From: Apis mellifera
Taxonomy: Eukaryota > Arthropoda > Insecta > Hymenoptera > Apidae
Assembly: GCF_003254395.2 (NCBI RefSeq)
Contig: NW_020555859.1
Location: forward strand, 1-64,000
Direction: 5' to 3'
DNA: 64,000 bases
Below are positions 11,444-23,964 of this stretch, piece after piece; position 1 is the stretch's first letter, and every line of letters starts with the position of its first letter. The notes under the pieces are model-generated. The model had not been told where the DNA came from, did no database searches, and was given only the letters and a program-made list of their open reading frames with translations. The translations under genes and the position numbers were made by a program.

Positions 11444-12734
11444 TACTATAAAATGTTTGACGTCTATCTAAAAATTTTGAATATATCAAGGATATTATTT
11501 AATAATCAAATAGGTGAAAATTATTTAATTACATGTAAAATTTTAATTTCTTAAAGAATTTATTCGAGTCCTTTAGATTAGTCGTTTCATTAGAATCCAC
11601 TGCATTGTGTTTTCTTGTGAAAACGGTGAAGGAAGTTTTAAATTCTCTAGTGTTTTTAAATGTGTAAGTTTTCCTTAAATCATAAAATTAAAAATTAAAC
11701 TCTATATATATTATTGGAATAAGACAAATATTAACACCAATGATTTTTATGTAATAAATATATCAATATTTTTTTTTCTTTTTTACAAGGAAAAAATTCA
11801 TCCAATATGCACACCGTGATTGTATGCACTTTCAACGTACACGGGCAGCCTTAAGATGTCATGCAGAAACACGACAGTTAACTTTAAAGCGATTAAATTC
11901 TATTCTATCATTTATTTTATTCTATCAACGTAATGAAACGAAGCAAGAAATTTGATTACCAGATATCGGAACTTTCGGTTCTTTTGTATCTAAACGTCAA
12001 CGTGTATCTAAAAATATAATGGCAGTAAAATACTAAGCTTGGATTAAACATCCATCAAGTTAAAATATTTATTTTTCTCTTTTCATTAGAAAATTAAAAC
12101 AGATAGAATCTAATATCATTATTTTTATTCTTCTTCTGTGATTATAGTAAACGTACATTTGCATACATTTTTTATGATTTTTACGTTTGATTTGTGCATT
12201 TAAATACAACTACAACGATGATTTTATTTTCAGAAGAATTTGAAGAAAGTTGTGAATATTATAATTAGTTGAAATATTATATAAATATTATATTTAAAAT
12301 ATTATATTTAGTTGAAAATGATTTCAAGCGTATCAAAAGAACATTAACATTAACATATCACGTAACAGGATGAACAAGATAAAATGGTAAGCATTGGTAA
12401 GAAGATTGATATGAAATATTTTTATGAAATATTTAAATTTTATTTAAATAAAATTTTAGATAATCTCGATAATCTAACTACGGATGATGCGGATACACAT
12501 GTTTCGAGATGATATTTTAACAATTGAAAGTTAAGATGGAAATAGATTATATTTGAATTCAATGGCTCAATTTAGGATCTACAATTTTACCACATAGTAT
12601 CATTGAAAATTTTGAAGTTGTGTGTGATCGTTCTTTATTGAAGGATAATATGATATCTATTTATATTTTTATATTTTTATATTTAATATATTTTTATATA
12701 TTCAATGATAGGCAATGATAGATATATAATATAT
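11444..12734. other. Spacer between repeats A1 and B2
   Basis: AT-rich sequence with two less biased patches, near 11575-11650 and 11810-12000. Neither holds a usable open frame. No known element was recognised. Confidence 0.5.
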
Positions 12735-14011
12735 ATATAAACGGATAATATACATATATAAAACTGTCATATTTCACATGAAATGCAATAATATAAATTA
12801 TTGGATTATCTAAAAAATTATATTACACACTTAGACAACTGATATTACTACTATTAATTTGATTATTCGATGTCTTACTTGTAAATTAATATATAGTCAC
12901 AAAAATATTTTTATACTATCTTGTAAAGAAATTCAATTATTATGAAAGATTTGATTTCAATGAAAAATATATTATAGCAATATATTAAAATGTTATATAT
13001 AGAATAATGTATTTTTGGAGAAAAAATTTCCTTGAGTACGTGAAACCAAATTTAATTTTTCCATATAATTTCTTCTGGAAATATATTTTTTTCAATCTCT
13101 GATAATAGAGATAGAATTAAATATTTGATAATTAAAAATTTTGTTTTATCTTAAATTATTATTAAAATGAAATTATGAATAGAAAGAAAAATAATATTGA
13201 AACTTGAGAAATTGATTTCAATTGATTTGATTGATTTGTTTTTAAATGATGTTCCATAATAAAAAAAAAATGATTTCATATTGTTATAATCGCAATATTT
13301 CATATAAAACAAAATTATCATTAATTTTGATAACATAAATTCAATTGAATTTGTGCAAAGTGTATAAAAACTTCTGCGAACTTCTAAGTGTACATATAAT
13401 ATTTTTATTAACAAGTTAATAATGAAAAAATAAATAAATTTTACACAAAGTGGGTTATATTTACATTAAAAGAAGTATCTTGTTCAGACATATCTAAATT
13501 AATTTAAAAAAATTAAAGATTGATTTAATTTGATGTGTTATATATATGTGTGTGTGTGTGTATGTATATATGAAAGAATACATATATATATATGTACATG
13601 AATATAGTATGCATTGTATCTTTTTATAAAGGTGAAAATTAAAGAAAGATAAAGATTTTTGATAATATAAATAATTTATATTTTTATGAAAATCTATCAT
13701 ATATATATATCATTTGGTAATATTAGTATTATTTGTTCGATAAATAAATTCGTGATACTATATATTTATTGGGACTAAATATATATCAAAATTATGACAA
13801 TTAAAATAATTAAAAGTAATATTGTTAATAGGTGGTACATTATTATTATTTATAACAATGTGATTGATATATATATAATACTTTAAATCGAATATTGTTA
13901 TAGAAAAGCTAAAATATGTTTAGGTTAATTTAAATATTCTTTTTCGTCACGATTAATCACCATTATTTCTTATTAGATATTCTATAAATTTGTATTTTGT
14001 AAATAATATTC

Positions 14012-14050
<39 letters not shown>

Positions 14051-14700
14051 CATATATACATACATATTAATATATATTTAAAATATAATTTATAAAAATT
14101 TTTAAATAAATTTAATGCATAATTTCAAAAAATTGCTATGAATAATACGAAACAATTTTACGTAACCTTAATGATTATAATCTATATGAAAGTTGAAAAT
14201 TTGTCAGTAAAAAGAGATGAGAAAAAGAAAATCAATGGTTTGAAATAAACCATTTTGAAATATTTTAATAAGAGTTTAGTGAAATATTTTAATTTTATTT
14301 AGTTTTCTTTATTTGTTTAATTTGAAATTGTGAAAGTGTAAATAATTTAACTATTTTTTCTTCAATGTTTTTAGAGATTTATATTATAAAATTCACAAAT
14401 GTTTATACAATAGAATTTTAGAACATAAATAAAAATAAATCTTACATATAGTTTCAATCCATATCAAATTTCATAGTATCGTTATTTCAAACATTCTTTT
14501 AAAAGTTATATCACATAATTGAGAATTATAATAATACAGAAATATTTAAATCATAATAATTTTTGTGGTTAAATATATTGATAAACATTCTTACTAATAA
14601 TTATTCATTTCAAATATATTTTGTTCCATAAAAAGATTTAATAGTCCATATTACTAATAAAAAATAATATTATTTAACTGTATTAAATGGAAATCGACAA
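12735..14700 (+). repeat. Dispersed repeat pair B, copy 2
   Basis: Colinear with 2350-3840, same orientation. The order of shared blocks is kept, but this copy has extra sequence at about 13170-13630, including a (TG)n/(TA)n tract at 13540-13590, and a (TA)n tract at 14013-14048. Short open frames here are chance products of A/T-rich DNA. Confidence 0.75.
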
Positions 14701-14739
14701 TGTGGAAATTATAATGGTCTAATCTCGTGGTTTGTGTTG

Positions 14740-17350
14740 TAAAAACAAATACTGTGGTGCAATATTTAAAGAAGTTATATTTAAAGTGAAAAAAGAAAAT
14801 TCATGAACCGAAGCACATGTAAACTTATTACGGGCAATTAAATTGTTCAATTTTTTTCTATAGAAGATAAAGTCGAGATAAAGGTTCGAGGTAATATCGT
14901 ATGGATTTGTTCAATTGCCATTAATAAATGCAACGATTTGTAATTAAATGATAACATGTAGAAATATTTCGATAATATATAATATATAATTTAGAGATGA
15001 AAGAAATTAGAACGGGAGAGACTTGACACAGCTTACTGAGGCTTCGAAGACAAAACATAGCGCACGGTGAAATATACGAAATATACGAAATATTGTTTCT
15101 CGACAAAATCATATTTCTTCTCTGATACGATTCGATGATTTAAACGATTTTCCTTTTCCCTCGAGAGAGAAAGAGAAAGATGTATGCATACGTCTAGTTT
15201 ATTATTCGTATTATTATACGATGATATATAATGTAATAACGTAAAACGCGAAAGAATGTTTAACGCGAGTAATTCTCGTCGTAGTTGTAAATAATAGTAA
15301 CGGCTTTCTAAATTGTTTTCGTAACCGTGGCGGGTTGTTGGTAAAATTTTAAAGAAAAAGAAAAAAGAAAAAAGAACTTGAGAAAATTGGGAATGACGTG
15401 GTGTTACGAAATGTTAATTATTTCACGGCAAGAAAAGTGTAAAATCGGTGTAAAATAAAGTTGTATCGAATCCCGATTTGATATCGTTATTGCATTCCGC
15501 GTTGAGATCGTTTCTACCGGCAAAAAAAAAAATAGAATTGTTACTGTAAAAGTCTATGAGAAATGTAGGAAAGAAAGAAAAAGAAAAAAATGAAAATGAG
15601 GGCGAAAAATAAACAAAATATGAGTAAGGAGGGGAAGGAAGAGGGGCGGCGGTTGACAAATAAGGGATGATCGGAGAACACGAAATCGGTGAAACTTGGG
15701 AGAATGGAAGATACGTCAGTTAGGATTATTATTTTCATAAGGAACGTGTAATATAAATATGTAAATATATATATCGATATGACAAATTAACGACATCATC
15801 GCGATTATGATCACGACGATGATGATGGTTAACATTATTATTGCTATTATTATGGTTATCGATTATTATGGAATGATGATAATGATGATAATGATTATAA
15901 TTACAACAAGAAAAGAATTAATACAATTATATAAAATAAAAAAATAATTATACTTAATACTTATGTTACGAAGTTAGATACATACAGATTCAAGCAAGCG
16001 AGAACAAATAATAATAATAAAAAAAAAAAACAAAAAATAATGAAATTTCATACACACATACCGACACAGAAATCTGGGTGACATGTATTAACATCGTACA
16101 TTTATATATCAAAGACTAGAACACGGTGACTAGAGCACAGTGTGCGAGAAATAGAAAGGAAGAGAGTGTAGGGGGAAACGAGCGAAAAACATGAAAAGAG
16201 AGAATGAGAGAGAGAGAATTTTTTAGCGCACTTCGAGGGAACTTATGTTTCGTCGAGGATCGTGGATGAAATAGTTTTGCGTATCGTTGATTCGTAAAAA
16301 AAAGTTCCTTTTTTCTTTCGTTTTTCGGCATGCAAAACTTTAACGTAAAGCCTTTTCATTTGCAAACGGTTGCTTTTGCCACGAGCCACGAATTCTCACT
16401 TTTCAGTTCGCAGGAAGAACGCTCTTCAAATTTCTTCGGTCAGCGAGTCGATTCGTCGATCGATGCGATCGACGCGAGCATTCGATAGAAAGAGAAAAAG
16501 AAATAAGAATAATCAATCGCCATGAAAGAACAGTGTCATGAATCGATTAAACGAACCAAGGTTCTTCGATGTTCGCATTTATTCGCGCTACAAACGTGTT
16601 CCTGTATTCGTCGAATACAATTCTTTTCTTGTTCTTTCTTGGTTAAATTCTCTTCGTTTCTTTCTTACATTAAATTACGAGAAAAAAAAATAAAAGAATG
16701 AAAGAAAGAAACTACGCCGAGCCGAAGAGTTCTGTGTACGTATCTTATCCCATTTGAAGCTCGCATACAGACTACGTAATTGGCTATAAAGGACATGGCC
16801 ATTAGCAGAGAAAATGTATCATTCAGATAGTCAGTATCATTAAAGAAACGGTAATCATTATAGCCATATTAACGACATTTATATTATTACGCATATTATA
16901 AAAATCATTAATAACAGATACTAATCCTAGGGTGAAGTATTTCGAGAGAAAGGAAATTTTGAGAAAATTAATAACGCGACCACAGATGGCGCGAAGGCGG
17001 CTGTACGCCATTTCGAGCGAAATGGCAAAAGTGAACAAAGGAAAAAAATGAATAATCTATCAATTACTTTAACTTCGACAGTACTAGTATTTGTATGTGC
17101 CGAACGATTATGCCGTTTTGGCGATACTCTTTAGTGGTATAAACTCACGGTGATCAATGTTTTAAGGGAATGAATGAAGAATTGATGGAAAAAAATGTGG
17201 ATTAAAGGGTGGGAAAGAATCGAAAATAAACAAATGAACAAAATAAAAAAAGCAGAAGTTTCTATACTTTTATATATACTTTTATATACGGAGATTGTTA
17301 TAGATTAAGCGCATACTGATCAAAGCATTCGTCGTTCGACAAAGCATAAT
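14740..17350. other. GC-richer, CpG-containing block of unknown role
   Basis: Compared with the neighbouring DNA this 2.6-kb block is clearly richer in G+C and CpG (for example GTCGATTCGTCGATCGATGCGA from about 16446). It contains purine runs (GAGAGAGAGA near 16200), a degenerate GAT/ATG trinucleotide stretch at about 15810-15905, and no open frame longer than about 80 codons. In bee-like genomes such composition is often seen in untranslated exons, conserved noncoding DNA or decayed genes; which applies here cannot be told. No splice pattern convinced me. Confidence 0.4.
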
Positions 17351-19080
17351 ACAATTATAAATATAAAATTTATAAGAGAAATAAAACAAATGAAGTTAAT
17401 AGATATGTATAATAAATATATACTGTACAATAAACATTATTTCCTATTAATAAACGGAAGCCTCTTTTATTATTATCATTCAACATATTCCTTGATAATA
17501 TTATATTATCCATTTGGAAAATAATAAAATCATATTTATAAAATTATTATATATATTATTTTAATACTTTTTTTTATTTTGGTAAAACGATTTTTTAAAA
17601 ATAATTTATTATATTTTTCAGTAAGGTCATTCTAAACGATATTTCTCTAGAAATGAATATATTTATTTTAAAATCTGATTAAGCACTATAATTAAGATTA
17701 ATTTTAAATCACTATAATTTTGAAGATAGTAATCATTGATCAATAAACGAACAATATATCCACTTTGCCCTGAGTTGCTCGACTCTGCCTACCAAGCGGA
17801 GATTGAGGAAAAGTTACATCAGTTTTACATTCCTATCCTAAAATAACGTGTTCGATTTTGCGTATAATTTAAATTTCGTATTTAAAAAATACGTGTTCTA
17901 TTTACTAAATAACTTACTAAATATTTAAAGTAAATTTTTTCTCGAATCTTGATATATATTTCATCATTACTATAGAGCGATGAAAAATTAATATTCTTTG
18001 AAATGGCATAGATATGACATCTTATTGGATTTGGATTTTATGCCACATGTTCTGAAATATCGACCTCAAAATACATCAAACATCATCTAGCATGCCATAA
18101 TCTAAATAGGTACACAAAATTAATCAAAAACCATGAGGTAAAGCTGCACTTATATTTTAGAGATTGAAATGAGAATTGATATCCATCACCTTATTAATTT
18201 TCTATCTATAAAAATATAAAATAGCGAATACAACTCATATTATTACTTATAAAATATATAATTATATCGTTATTAGTAGTTACATAATGGTATGACTATA
18301 TATTGTATATCAAATAATAATGATTTGCCAGGTGATTCTCTGCATAAAAATACAGAAAATTTTACATTTTCATTGTTATGAAAATGTAAAATTATTTATA
18401 CCTAAGAAATAAAATATATACATAAATAAATAAATCAAATAAGCAGAATAATAATTGTATAACATTACAAATACATTACAAAAAAACGTTCCAATATTTC
18501 ACCCACTTATTTTACATTTATCTATGTTACATTAATTTATTCATTTAATTAACACAAATTACCACACAATAATTATATACATGCATTAAATTATAAACAC
18601 ATTTCAAAAAATCTTCCATCTTCTAACATCTTAAAATATATAATTTTTTATCCCAATATAAAATATTCTGTATTCAGTATAAATTTCAATTTTATTATAT
18701 TATCAAATTATATTATATTATCAAAAAATCTTAAACTTTAATATATAAAAATTTAATAATTTTTTCAAACTACCTACCAGAAATCTAAATATAAATATAA
18801 AATTACATAATATCTTTTCATTGTTATGTTGTTGAAATGTTGAATGATGAAATACATTCTACAAAAAAAGCAATAAAATGCAATAATAGATAATAAGATT
18901 GCAATAAATAACAACTAATTTCTTTTCCTTGTTGATTTTTATCTTTCATCTTATTGATTATCTGTAACAAACTCAATTCTTAATTAGAAATTAAATCATA
19001 ACAAAGAACTGAAAAAAAAATATTATTACCTAAGAAAAACAATTATTATACTGCTATGTAATTTATAATTTTTTTCAATT
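17351..19080. other. AT-rich intergenic stretch
   Basis: Mostly A/T-rich. The only less biased patch is about 17755-17850. A perfect 16-bp hairpin sits at 18358-18393 and is listed separately. Confidence 0.55.
18358..18393. repeat. Perfect 16-bp inverted repeat (hairpin)
   Basis: AATTTTACATTTTCAT at 18358-18373 is followed by loop TGTT and its exact reverse complement at 18378-18393. No T-run or gene end adjoins it. The arms are shorter than a typical animal pre-miRNA, so a microRNA is unlikely. Confidence 0.6.
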
Positions 19081-19441
19081 AGGATTATACTGAAAAAGAA
19101 TTCCTACATTATAATTAGAATAATAATTTAAATAATAAATTAAAATTTTGATAGTAATTCATATTTGAAAGAAAAATTTATATTTAAATTTGAATTGATT
19201 TAAATATTTCATCGTAAAAATAATTTTGTACAATATTATAACAATTAAAACAATAACGACAAAAGAATGTATATTTCAACTATATTTTCTATAACAAATG
19301 CTTTGTTAATACAGGAGCTGAAAAAAAAGACAAAAAGATAACAAGAAGGACCACCTAAAATCCTTCATTCAATGCGAACAAACCGTGAGTGGAATACTTT
19401 ATTTCGCAACAATAATATAACAAATTTTCAAAAGAAAACGC
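19081..19441 (-). repeat. Inverted dispersed repeat pair C, arm 1
   Basis: The reverse complement of this segment aligns along its length with 29805-30149. Shared words include CTCCTGTATTAACAAAGC, AAAGTATTCCACTCACG, TTTGTTCGCATTGA and AGTTGAAATATACATTCTTT. The two arms are about 10.4 kb apart and face each other, and they flank the structured-RNA locus and the CpG-rich patches. In the minus orientation a pyrimidine tract ending TTTTTTTTCAG precedes CTCCTG, as at the other arm. The family is not recognised. Confidence 0.8.
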
Positions 19442-20640
19442 AAATATATATATGTATATATTGTGAATAATGTTAATTTATTAAATCTTTATTTTTTTAT
19501 TCTTCTAATTTATTTTTACTTTTAATTTTTAATTTTATTTAATCTTTTATTTTAAATTTATTTTTAATTTACTAATACTTTAAACTTTTAACATTTATTT
19601 TAACTTTCAATTATACTTTTAACATTTAATTATATCTTTTTTTATTCAACTTAATTTTTAATTGTTTTAGATTTTATTCAATATTATAACAGTTAAATTA
19701 TTTTTCTATTTATATATTTAAAATATCTTAAAAATATAAATAGAAATATTCTTAAAAATTATATTCTTAACATGAAAGAATTTACTATTTCTCGAATCGA
19801 AGTCAAATTTAAAAAATTTATTTATTATAGTTACATTACATTAATAAGTATTGATTAGAAAATAATCTTAGAATTAAAGAAGCAGAAGAATCATTGTCAC
19901 ATCATTATCGTTGAATCGTATCATCGTATTCTATATTAGTAAGAGGTTTTCTTTTGGTAAAGATGATTTTTAAATAAAATATATTATATTTTTTAAATAT
20001 GTAAATATAATAACTAAATCAAAATTATAAACTATGAAAAAATATGAAAAATACAAACTAAATTTTATACACTTAATCATATAATATTAATTATAAATTA
20101 ATATATTATAAATTTAAAATTATATTGTTATGAAAAAAATTATTAAAATTATTTATATAAAATATTGTAACATTTATATAATATTTCGAAATAAATATAA
20201 ATACTTCTAATTATTAATAATATTAAATTTAATATAATATGAATGTAACTATTTTGTAAATTATATAAAAATTTAATGTAAATATGAATATAAATATAAA
20301 AATTATTTTTCACTCGCAAAAATTAAATACGTATCTTAAATTTAATCATGTATTTTATTATTTTAAAATACATTAAATTTTTATTATTTTAAAATACTGT
20401 TGTTGTATATATAAATTAGAAATCTAAAGTTCTTTACATAGAAATAGTATTTAAAATATTTTCATATAGATATAAGTCAAATAAGAAAAGTAAAATATCG
20501 TAAAATAGCAAAATAAACTTTAATTTTAAAAAGATATATGTTAATTGTTACATATTATTGTAATGAATTATAAAATCCATAAATGAACAATAAAAAAGTA
20601 AAAATTAATAAATCATTGACTATTATATTAAGAAAATTGA
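19442..20640. other. AT-rich spacer
   Basis: Low-complexity TTTTAATTTTTAA-type words at 19480-19680, then general A/T sequence. No feature supported. Confidence 0.6.
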
Positions 20641-20678
20641 TTTTGATACGTACGGCAAATATCGTATATGTTCGCCGG

Positions 20679-20740
20679 GCTTTGTAACACTCGGCGCTCT
20701 CTTTCATCGTACCCAACAAAGTCGGGCGAAGAAAGTCATT
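20679..20740 (+). ncRNA. Hairpin ahead of the structured units
   Basis: TCGCCGGGCTTTGT pairs with ACAAAGTCGGGCGA about 30 bases later, with one mismatch and one G-U pair in the + sense. It is a GC-rich patch in otherwise A/T DNA, 0.8 kb before unit 1, and may be the 5' domain of the same RNA. Confidence 0.4.
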
Positions 20741-21469
20741 TATTATCGAATCTTTGTAATAGACAGATCGAAACTTTAGTAAGTACGCTTTAGTTAAATT
20801 TTAAATAATATCTCGAAAAATTTTTAAATACAATATAATTTAAATTTTAATTTTAACTAAAATTTTGATTTTTTAATCATTTTTACTACACGATATTTTA
20901 CTTTTTATTTTTATTTTTATTTAAGTTATTTTTATTTAAAATTTTTATTTTAATTTATATAATTTATTCTAAATTAAAATTTAATATATTTTATATATTA
21001 CTCATTCATTTTGTTTATTAATATTAATATTTTCTTATTGCTTTATTTATTTATAGATTTATTTATCGAATTATTCATTAATTTACATTTTATTTAAATG
21101 TAAATAAGTAATTTATATTAATTTACATTTACATTTTATTTATTTTTTAATTTACTTTTATTTCTAAATTTTAATTTCATTCAATTTTTAATTTCTTTAA
21201 TTTATTTTTATTTTAAACTTTTACTTTAACTTTTCATTTTTAATTTGCTTTAACTTTTAATTTAATTTATTTAAATTTATTTCTTCAATCAAATTAATTT
21301 TTAATTTATTCTATCCTTTATTGACATTTGCTATTAATATAATTAATATAATTATTTGCCTATTTATTTAATCATTTGTTTCTTGATCTATTTATTGATA
21401 CATTTATTTATTCATACATTTATTTATTTATGTATTTATTTATTTATTTATTCTTTATTATTGTTATAT

Positions 21470-22066
21470 GGATCTCGATGCCATAGTCATCTGCTCGTAG
21501 ATGAGACCTGGTAATTGGCATTGATTTTCATTTTTTCTATTTAAAATTTGTTAAAAATTTCGAAATTTTTTCGAAATTTAGAATTACAATATATATTTTA
21601 TTAATACTTTTCGAAAAACAATGGCAAGCTAAGAACTACGTACACTTGCAATCCAGTCCAAATTTTCCATAATTTTTCTTAATTATCTCGATTAATTAAA
21701 TAGATTGGAATGCGGATATTAATAACTAAGTTATAATAATTAGATAAGTTTATTATAAGCGTATCCGTATCAAAAGTATATTCCCTAATTTAAAGCGAAA
21801 TAAAAAATTCTCAATTTTTTATTCCCTCTTTTTCGTTTTCATTACGTTCATCTCAATTTTCTATTCTTATGATTATTCGATCGATTTTTTTTTCTTTTTT
21901 TTACTTTCTTCTACTTGCACTTTATATTGTAATTTCGTTTAATAATAATGATATTTTTAATTTTTCTTTTTCCGCTTTAAGTTACATGATAATATTTTTG
22001 ATACGGATATTATATTAATAGAAATGTTACATATTACGAACTTCGCTGTTAAGATATTAGTTATTA
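21470..22066 (+). ncRNA. Structured unit 1
   Basis: The 5' hairpin pairs CATCT (21488-21492) with AGATG (21499-21503), enclosed by GGATCT/AGACC. TTGGCATTG (21515-21523) faces CAATGGCAA (21619-21627) with one mismatch. The block AAGCTAAGAACTACG follows at 21625. TCCAA/TTGGA (21657/21705) is the third, weak stem. A long outer fold follows: TAATAACTAA at 21720-21729 pairs with 22057-22066. Inside it ATCCGTATCAAAA (21763-21775) pairs exactly with 21996-22008, and TTAAAGCG (21790) with CGCTTTAA (21973). Confidence 0.5.
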
Positions 22067-22330
22067 AGTTAATTTAAGATAATTTAATATCTCGATGGAC
22101 AAGATGGGACGACGTGGGACTTAATCTTTAATTTTATTATATATTTCCTATAATTAATGCAAATTTTATATGCGATATAGATATATTACATATCGAAAAA
22201 TGTAAAAAATTTTTGTACAAATTTATTGCATGTCCATTAAGTTATATAATTAATTTTTATTTTTTATTTCAGATTTGTTTAATTTTTATATAATATTTTT
22301 TTTATGTATGTTTTTTATTTGTTAGCTTTA

Positions 22331-23010
22331 GGTCTCGATGCGTAATCATCTCTTTGGTGGTTTAACATCGCTTTCTAAACTTTTTGTTCTTTATTATAAA
22401 TTTTATTTCGTAGAAAGTTTTCGAAATATTCTAAATTTAAAAATATCGAATACATTTTATGAATAATAGTCTTCGAAAAACAAGTCAAGAACTCCTTCTG
22501 TGGTCCAGTTTAAACTTTCCACAATTCCGTTTAATTATTTTTTCGTCAAGTTTTTAGGCAAACTGGACTACAGACATTAATAAAAATTAATAAATCGAAT
22601 TTCTCATTTCTCATGACTATTGGAATCGTTTTCTAATTTTTTTTTCAATTTTATTTTCATGTCTTTATTCTCATGTTTTATAATTCATTATTTTCGTGAT
22701 TTGTTTCGTGTGAATCGTCATGAAAAAATTGCAAGAGTTCATCGGACTGATGAGCTCTACTTCCGGTGATCAATCGAAGCTCCGCGCTCTGATCGATTGA
22801 TATCTTTGGATATTTGATCAGAGATAAGTCCTGTATATTGAATGTCATCTTCGGTAATTCGATTTCAGTGGTATTAGAATGATTTTTAGTTCCTTCCTGT
22901 GAGTCTGAAATGATTTCTAGTTCCTTCTCGTGGACACTATGCATTCAATTACTAGACCGTTATCGCAACTCTCTGCTGATCAACATATTTATCACTTGTT
23001 TGATGACTCT
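22331..23010 (+). ncRNA. Structured unit 2
   Basis: This unit opens with GGTCTCGATGCG at 22331 and pairs CATC with GGTG through a U-G in the + sense. The second stem is damaged by a deletion. The third stem is perfect: GTCCAGTTT (22503-22511) against AAACTGGAC (22560-22568). A GC-richer middle holds the hairpin CTCTGATC/GATCAGAG (22787-22794/22816-22823). Shared 3' blocks are ACCGTTATCGC near 22957 and TATCACTTGTTTGATGA near 22990. Confidence 0.45.
22678..22944 (-). CDS. Small open frame of unknown reality, 88 codons
   Basis: An 88-codon minus-strand frame with normal amino-acid mix, beginning MHSVHEKELEIISDSQEGTK. It is acidic and hydrophilic with no membrane segment or known motif. It lies in the middle of structured unit 2, where GC content is locally higher, and stops are rarer for that reason alone. 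No frame corresponds to it in units 1 and 3. It could be a remnant of a coding exon or pure chance; I lean to chance. Confidence 0.15.
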   Translation of the reverse strand: MHSVHEKELEIISDSQEGTKNHSNTTEIELPKMTFNIQDLSLIKYPKISIDQSAELRLITGSRAHQSDELLQFFHDDSHETNHENNEL

Positions 23011-23481
23011 TGTAAATCGACTATTATAGAATTTAGATTTTCTTAATTTCTTTTTTTTTTTCTTATTTTTCATTATTTTTTATTATGTCAATAACTTTTT
23101 TTCGTTTGAAGTAAAACGTGGTTATCTTTAATATCAGTGATAACAAAGTGCATGAATCTTTGATTTAGTATTATTATTAGATCTAAATTAAGGTAGATTT
23201 AGTCTCATCGTTGAACATCGTGGGATAAATTATTGTAATAAATATTTAAAAAATGCTGTAAAGATCATTGTCAAATATCATTGTATAATAATTCAAATAA
23301 TTATTTCATTTTACGTATTTATAATTAATATTTCTTTTACATTTCAGATTTAATTTTTAATTTTTATATATTTATTTATAATTTATTTAACTCTTGTCAT
23401 TAATTCATTTTATATATTTTATATTTTTCTAATTTGTTAATGTTAATCGTTAATTTTTATTTTTATTTTTTTTAATTTTGG

Positions 23482-23830
23482 GGTCTCGATGCGTAGTCAC
23501 CTCCTCGTTGGTGAGACCTGGTAATTGGTATCGATTTTTGTATTAGATTAATCTTTGAAAATTTTCCTTTGAAAATTTTTCCAAAGATTATTCTTTAAAA
23601 AAACGATACCAAGCTAAGAATTACGCTGTGCCTACGACTCAATTTAAATTATTAAATTCTTTTTGGATATTTTGATCTAAATTGAGCTGATACTATTTTA
23701 TTAAACTTCCGCGGGAGGTTCTTACACTATATTTTTATGCCATTGAAACAAATAGTTCTTGTTAGGCCGCTATCGCTTTAATTCATTAATAAGTATCATT
23801 TGTCTGGCGATTTAGAAAAGGTTTGTTTTT
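23482..23830 (+). ncRNA. Structured unit 3 (best preserved)
   Basis: GGTCT (23482-23486) pairs with AGACC (23514-23518), enclosing CACC/GGTG (23498-23501/23510-23513). TTGGTATCG (23525-23533) pairs perfectly with CGATACCAA (23604-23612). The block AAGCTAAGAATTACG follows at 23610. CTCAATTTA (23638-23646) pairs perfectly with TAAATTGAG (23678-23686). TGATACT (23688) pairs with AGTATCA (23792), enclosing hairpin AACTTCC-GCG-GGAGGTT at 23704-23720, which contains a U-G pair in the + sense. The 3' block GGCCGCTATCGC is at 23765. Confidence 0.5.
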
Positions 23831-23964
23831 TTTTCTTCGTTTCTTTTTTTTGCGCTTCTTTTTTCTTTTCTTAGAAGTATATATATATATTTTTTATAAT
23901 AATTTGATTGATTAATCAAGTTTTAATATGTTTTGTTTTACTTTAAATATTAATTTTAATATTT

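Noticed and set aside
15423..16331. Minus-strand frames of 65-78 codons
   Set aside because: Phe/Ser/Lys-rich translations of pyrimidine tracts, mutually overlapping, with no motif.
17755..17850. Short peptide-like stretch (CPELLDSAYQAEIEEKL) on the + strand
   Set aside because: Fewer than 35 codons and no continuation on either side; too short to call.
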